A stretch of 64,000 nucleotides of DNA from Acidobacteriota bacterium (GTDB lineage: Bacteria > Acidobacteriota > Blastocatellia > RBC074). The position numbers and the translations under genes are program-made. The DNA lies in the NCBI GenBank assembly GCA_019639255.1, contig JAHBSF010000014.1:24651-88650 (forward strand), given 5' to 3'. A model generated the notes under the pieces. That model was not told the DNA's origin and ran no database searches. It saw only the letters and a program-made list of their open reading frames with translations. This document shows, in pieces, positions 62,460-64,000 of this stretch; the first letter of the stretch is position 1, and every line of letters begins with the position of its first letter.

Positions 62460-62510
62460 CGCTGAGGGCTGTAAGCATTAACTTTTCACCAAGGCGCGGT
62501 TTGCTTCGGT

Positions 62511-62906
62511 TCAGGGGTCAAGCAGGCGTGTGAAGCCTTCCTGCACGAAATGCTTGTCGGTGGTCAGGGCTTCGGTAATGCCGTGTTCGCGCATCAGAAC
62601 AAAGCTTACGGCGTCACAGAGCGAATAGGTTTTATCACGGCGCGCCTGCAACAAGTCGAGCGCCCAACGATGCGCCCCTTCATCAACCCAGACGACTTCG
62701 ATCTCTTCATCCTCCAGGGTGCGCAGGCTGAACTCCAGTACCAGATAGCGCGCCAACCCGCGCATCAGCGCAAGTGGCAAGAGTTCCGCCAGCACATAGT
62801 TGTGCGTCAATCGCCGACGCGCCTGTGCGTAAAGCGCTACCGCCTGCTGATGCTGTGGTTCGTCGCGATGCAGCAACGCAAATAAGCCGGAAGTGTCGAG
62901 CAGCAT
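62511..62906 (-). CDS. PIN-domain (VapC-like) toxin
   Basis: 131 residues. PIN features: LLDTSGLFALL (first Asp), YVLAELLPLALMRG (Glu), SLCDAVSFVLMREHGI (third Asp) and LTTDKHFVQEGF (fourth Asp). Predicted RNase. It starts 2 bp after the stop of the small upstream gene, typical of a toxin-antitoxin operon. Confidence 0.92.
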   Translation of the reverse strand: MLLDTSGLFALLHRDEPQHQQAVALYAQARRRLTHNYVLAELLPLALMRGLARYLVLEFSLRTLEDEEIEVVWVDEGAHRWALDLLQARRDKTYSLCDAVSFVLMREHGITEALTTDKHFVQEGFTRLLDP

Positions 62907-62908
62907 GA

Positions 62909-63172
62909 TTAATCATCCTTGTCGAGTCCGCGCCCATATTCGCGCGCCAGATCGGCGTCAATCCGGTCATTGTCCAATCCGCCGGCAGCACCCAAACTCG
63001 CGGCCCCAAACAACTCAGAGAGTTTTCGTGACGGCGCGCCAAGCGCGGGCGCACCATTGCCCGGAGCCTGCCCGGTTACCTCTTCCAAAATCAGCGTGGC
63101 AAGGCGCAGCTTTTCATCCTTGCTCAACGGGCGAATCGTTGTGGCAAAGATTTCCTGAATATCAGCTTGCAT
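62909..63172 (-). CDS. Putative antitoxin of the PIN pair
   Basis: Start at 63172 (MQADIQEIFATTIRPLSKDE) with GGAGGG 6 bases upstream; the frame is open further. 87 residues. The N-terminal half is helical (LSKDEKLRLATLILEEVTG), the rest Gly/Ala-rich and acidic at the end (NDRIDADLAREYGRGLDKDD). No clear DNA-binding motif. Position directly before the PIN gene is the main evidence for its role. Confidence 0.75.
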   Translation of the reverse strand: MQADIQEIFATTIRPLSKDEKLRLATLILEEVTGQAPGNGAPALGAPSRKLSELFGAASLGAAGGLDNDRIDADLAREYGRGLDKDD

Positions 63173-63218
63173 AATATTTCCCTCCGACCTGAGTTTAGCA
63201 CATGGCTGAAATGGTCCC

Positions 63219-63341
63219 TCACTCTTCGCCGTCGCACCCCATCCGGCATTTGATCTCGTAGTTGATGATGAAATCCGGATCTTCGTCCGTGTAACCGAAA
63301 TGCCGCACAAGCACCCAATCAGGCTTTGCGTCAAAGAGCAA
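63219..63341 (-). other. Coding-like frame overlapping DUF4276-like 3' end
   Basis: A minus-strand frame different from the DUF4276-like gene reads LLFDAKPDWVLVRHFGYTDED then PDFIINYEIKCRMGCDGEE before TGA (63219-63221). It looks protein-like and continues open upstream inside the DUF4276-like gene, but only TTG starts exist. Could be a tiny gene, the 3' remnant of a fused gene, or chance. Confidence 0.25.
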
Positions 63342-63927
63342 TCCCTGTTGCCTTCGAGACAAATCGAGCAAAAGTTTCGCATCTTCTAAGTTGGCTAAAA
63401 TCCGGCAAACTTCGAATGATCCTCTCTGCGTGAATCAAATCCACATAGCGTATACCAGCCTGCTGTTGGAACATTTGAATAATTTGGGCCTTGGGTTTTT
63501 TCACCTGATGGGGTCGTTTCCTATGTTGGATCTTGACAGGGTGAGCAGCCGTGGAAAGCACCGTTGAAAGTGCGCGTCCATCCGCAAGAAGCCAGGCTTC
63601 CAATTCTTCCTCAATGCAGACCAAATAAACCCCTGTATTGTGCAGTCCCGAATTATTGAGTGACTGCCCTATGTTTTCGCGGTCTTCTTTTCGACACGGT
63701 CGGGAATATCGCCACGGTGGATGTAAATCCCACACAATGACGACACGTTCGCAGCCGTCGATGATCAACCGCAACGCAGACTCGCCGCAACGCTCGACCA
63801 GATTCGGTTTATTATCGAGCGTGATCGTGACAATTTCGATATCTGTCACGATTCGCCTTAGCACCAGTTCACAAACCTTTTTGTCTGCGCCTTCGGGGCC
63901 GCATTCGAGAATCAATCCAACTTTCAT
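63331..63927 (-). CDS. DUF4276-like (TOPRIM-fold) protein
   Basis: Start at 63927 (MKVGLILECGPEGADKKV); 198 residues. The N-terminal LILECGPEGADKKVCELVL, VVIVWDLHPP near residue 65 and VCIEEELEAWLLAD near 108 fit the acidic residues of the TOPRIM-like DUF4276 family. These proteins usually lie next to an AAA ATPase and are frequent in defence islands (family knowledge). The 48 bases beyond it hold a possible partner C-terminus. No strong RBS is visible. Confidence 0.65.
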   Translation of the reverse strand: MKVGLILECGPEGADKKVCELVLRRIVTDIEIVTITLDNKPNLVERCGESALRLIIDGCERVVIVWDLHPPWRYSRPCRKEDRENIGQSLNNSGLHNTGVYLVCIEEELEAWLLADGRALSTVLSTAAHPVKIQHRKRPHQVKKPKAQIIQMFQQQAGIRYVDLIHAERIIRSLPDFSQLRRCETFARFVSKATGIAL

Positions 63928-63952
63928 GCAATCTATTTGAAGCCTGTGGAAA

Positions 63953-64000
63953 TTAAAGCTGAATGGAATCAAATGGTTGAGATGGCGGAGCCTTTGGAGT
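63953..64000 (-). CDS. Possible C-terminal fragment of an upstream gene
   Basis: The minus-strand frame reads TPKAPPSQPFDSIQL to a TAA at 63953-63955, 25 bp before the DUF4276-like start. If real, it is the end of an upstream co-directional gene, perhaps the AAA ATPase usually paired with DUF4276. Too short to be sure. Confidence 0.25.
   Translation of the reverse strand, partial: TPKAPPSQPFDSIQL

Overview
The window looks like chromosomal DNA from a GC-rich Acidobacteriota, probably class Blastocatellia. This is an inference from a VWFA-related acidobacterial protein, two ADOP-type FtsX/MacB permeases and a DUF1549/DUF1553 + DUF1501 pair. No rRNA, tRNA or CRISPR array was recognised.

Layout. 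1-11.2 kb: end of an ADOP permease, DUF1549/1553 and DUF1501 genes, a csaB-like pyruvyl transferase (minus strand), a small membrane protein, an SMP-30/strictosidine-synthase-like protein and a DUF481 porin-like protein. 11.3-19.2 kb: carB, a P2-type Ca2+-ATPase followed by a CaCA antiporter, and an M23 peptidase. 19.6-28.8 kb: VWFA protein, yggS-yggT-yggU, phoH-ybeY-corC-era, prmA and a histidine phosphatase. 28.8-41.6 kb: nrdAB with a strong promoter, a trypsin-TM-FHA protein, rsmE, hemB, and a sugar-nucleotide group (DegT aminotransferase, UDP-glucuronate decarboxylase, UDP-glucose dehydrogenase) around a FecR-like secreted protein.

41.7-51.7 kb is an accessory island, visibly less GC-rich. 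It carries a PLD-nuclease/SNF2-helicase fusion, a 1274-residue Eco57I-type adenine methyltransferase, a UPF0175/DUF3368 toxin-antitoxin pair and an AAA ATPase, all on the plus strand. It looks like a restriction-like defence system. Its two flanks share about 115 bp of related sequence, and a transposase-like fragment sits at the left edge. 51.7-62.4 kb returns to core-like genes: a full ADOP permease, glycosylasparaginase, hybrid histidine kinase, S9 peptidase, coiled-coil protein and M28 peptidase. 62.5-64 kb holds a second small accessory patch: a PIN toxin pair and a DUF4276-like protein.

The most unusual feature is a dispersed family of about 20 large intergenic palindromes, roughly 90-130 bp, with a few truncated or single-armed copies. 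One arm is nearly free of T and is built from degenerate 9-10 bp ACGRAAYAR-like units. Copies sit between most transcription units and often supply the stop codon of the flanking gene. Single arms remain between co-directional genes. One copy is a perfect 60 bp inverted repeat. Another is interrupted by a 236 bp MITE-like element with 53 bp terminal inverted repeats and a 5 bp target duplication.
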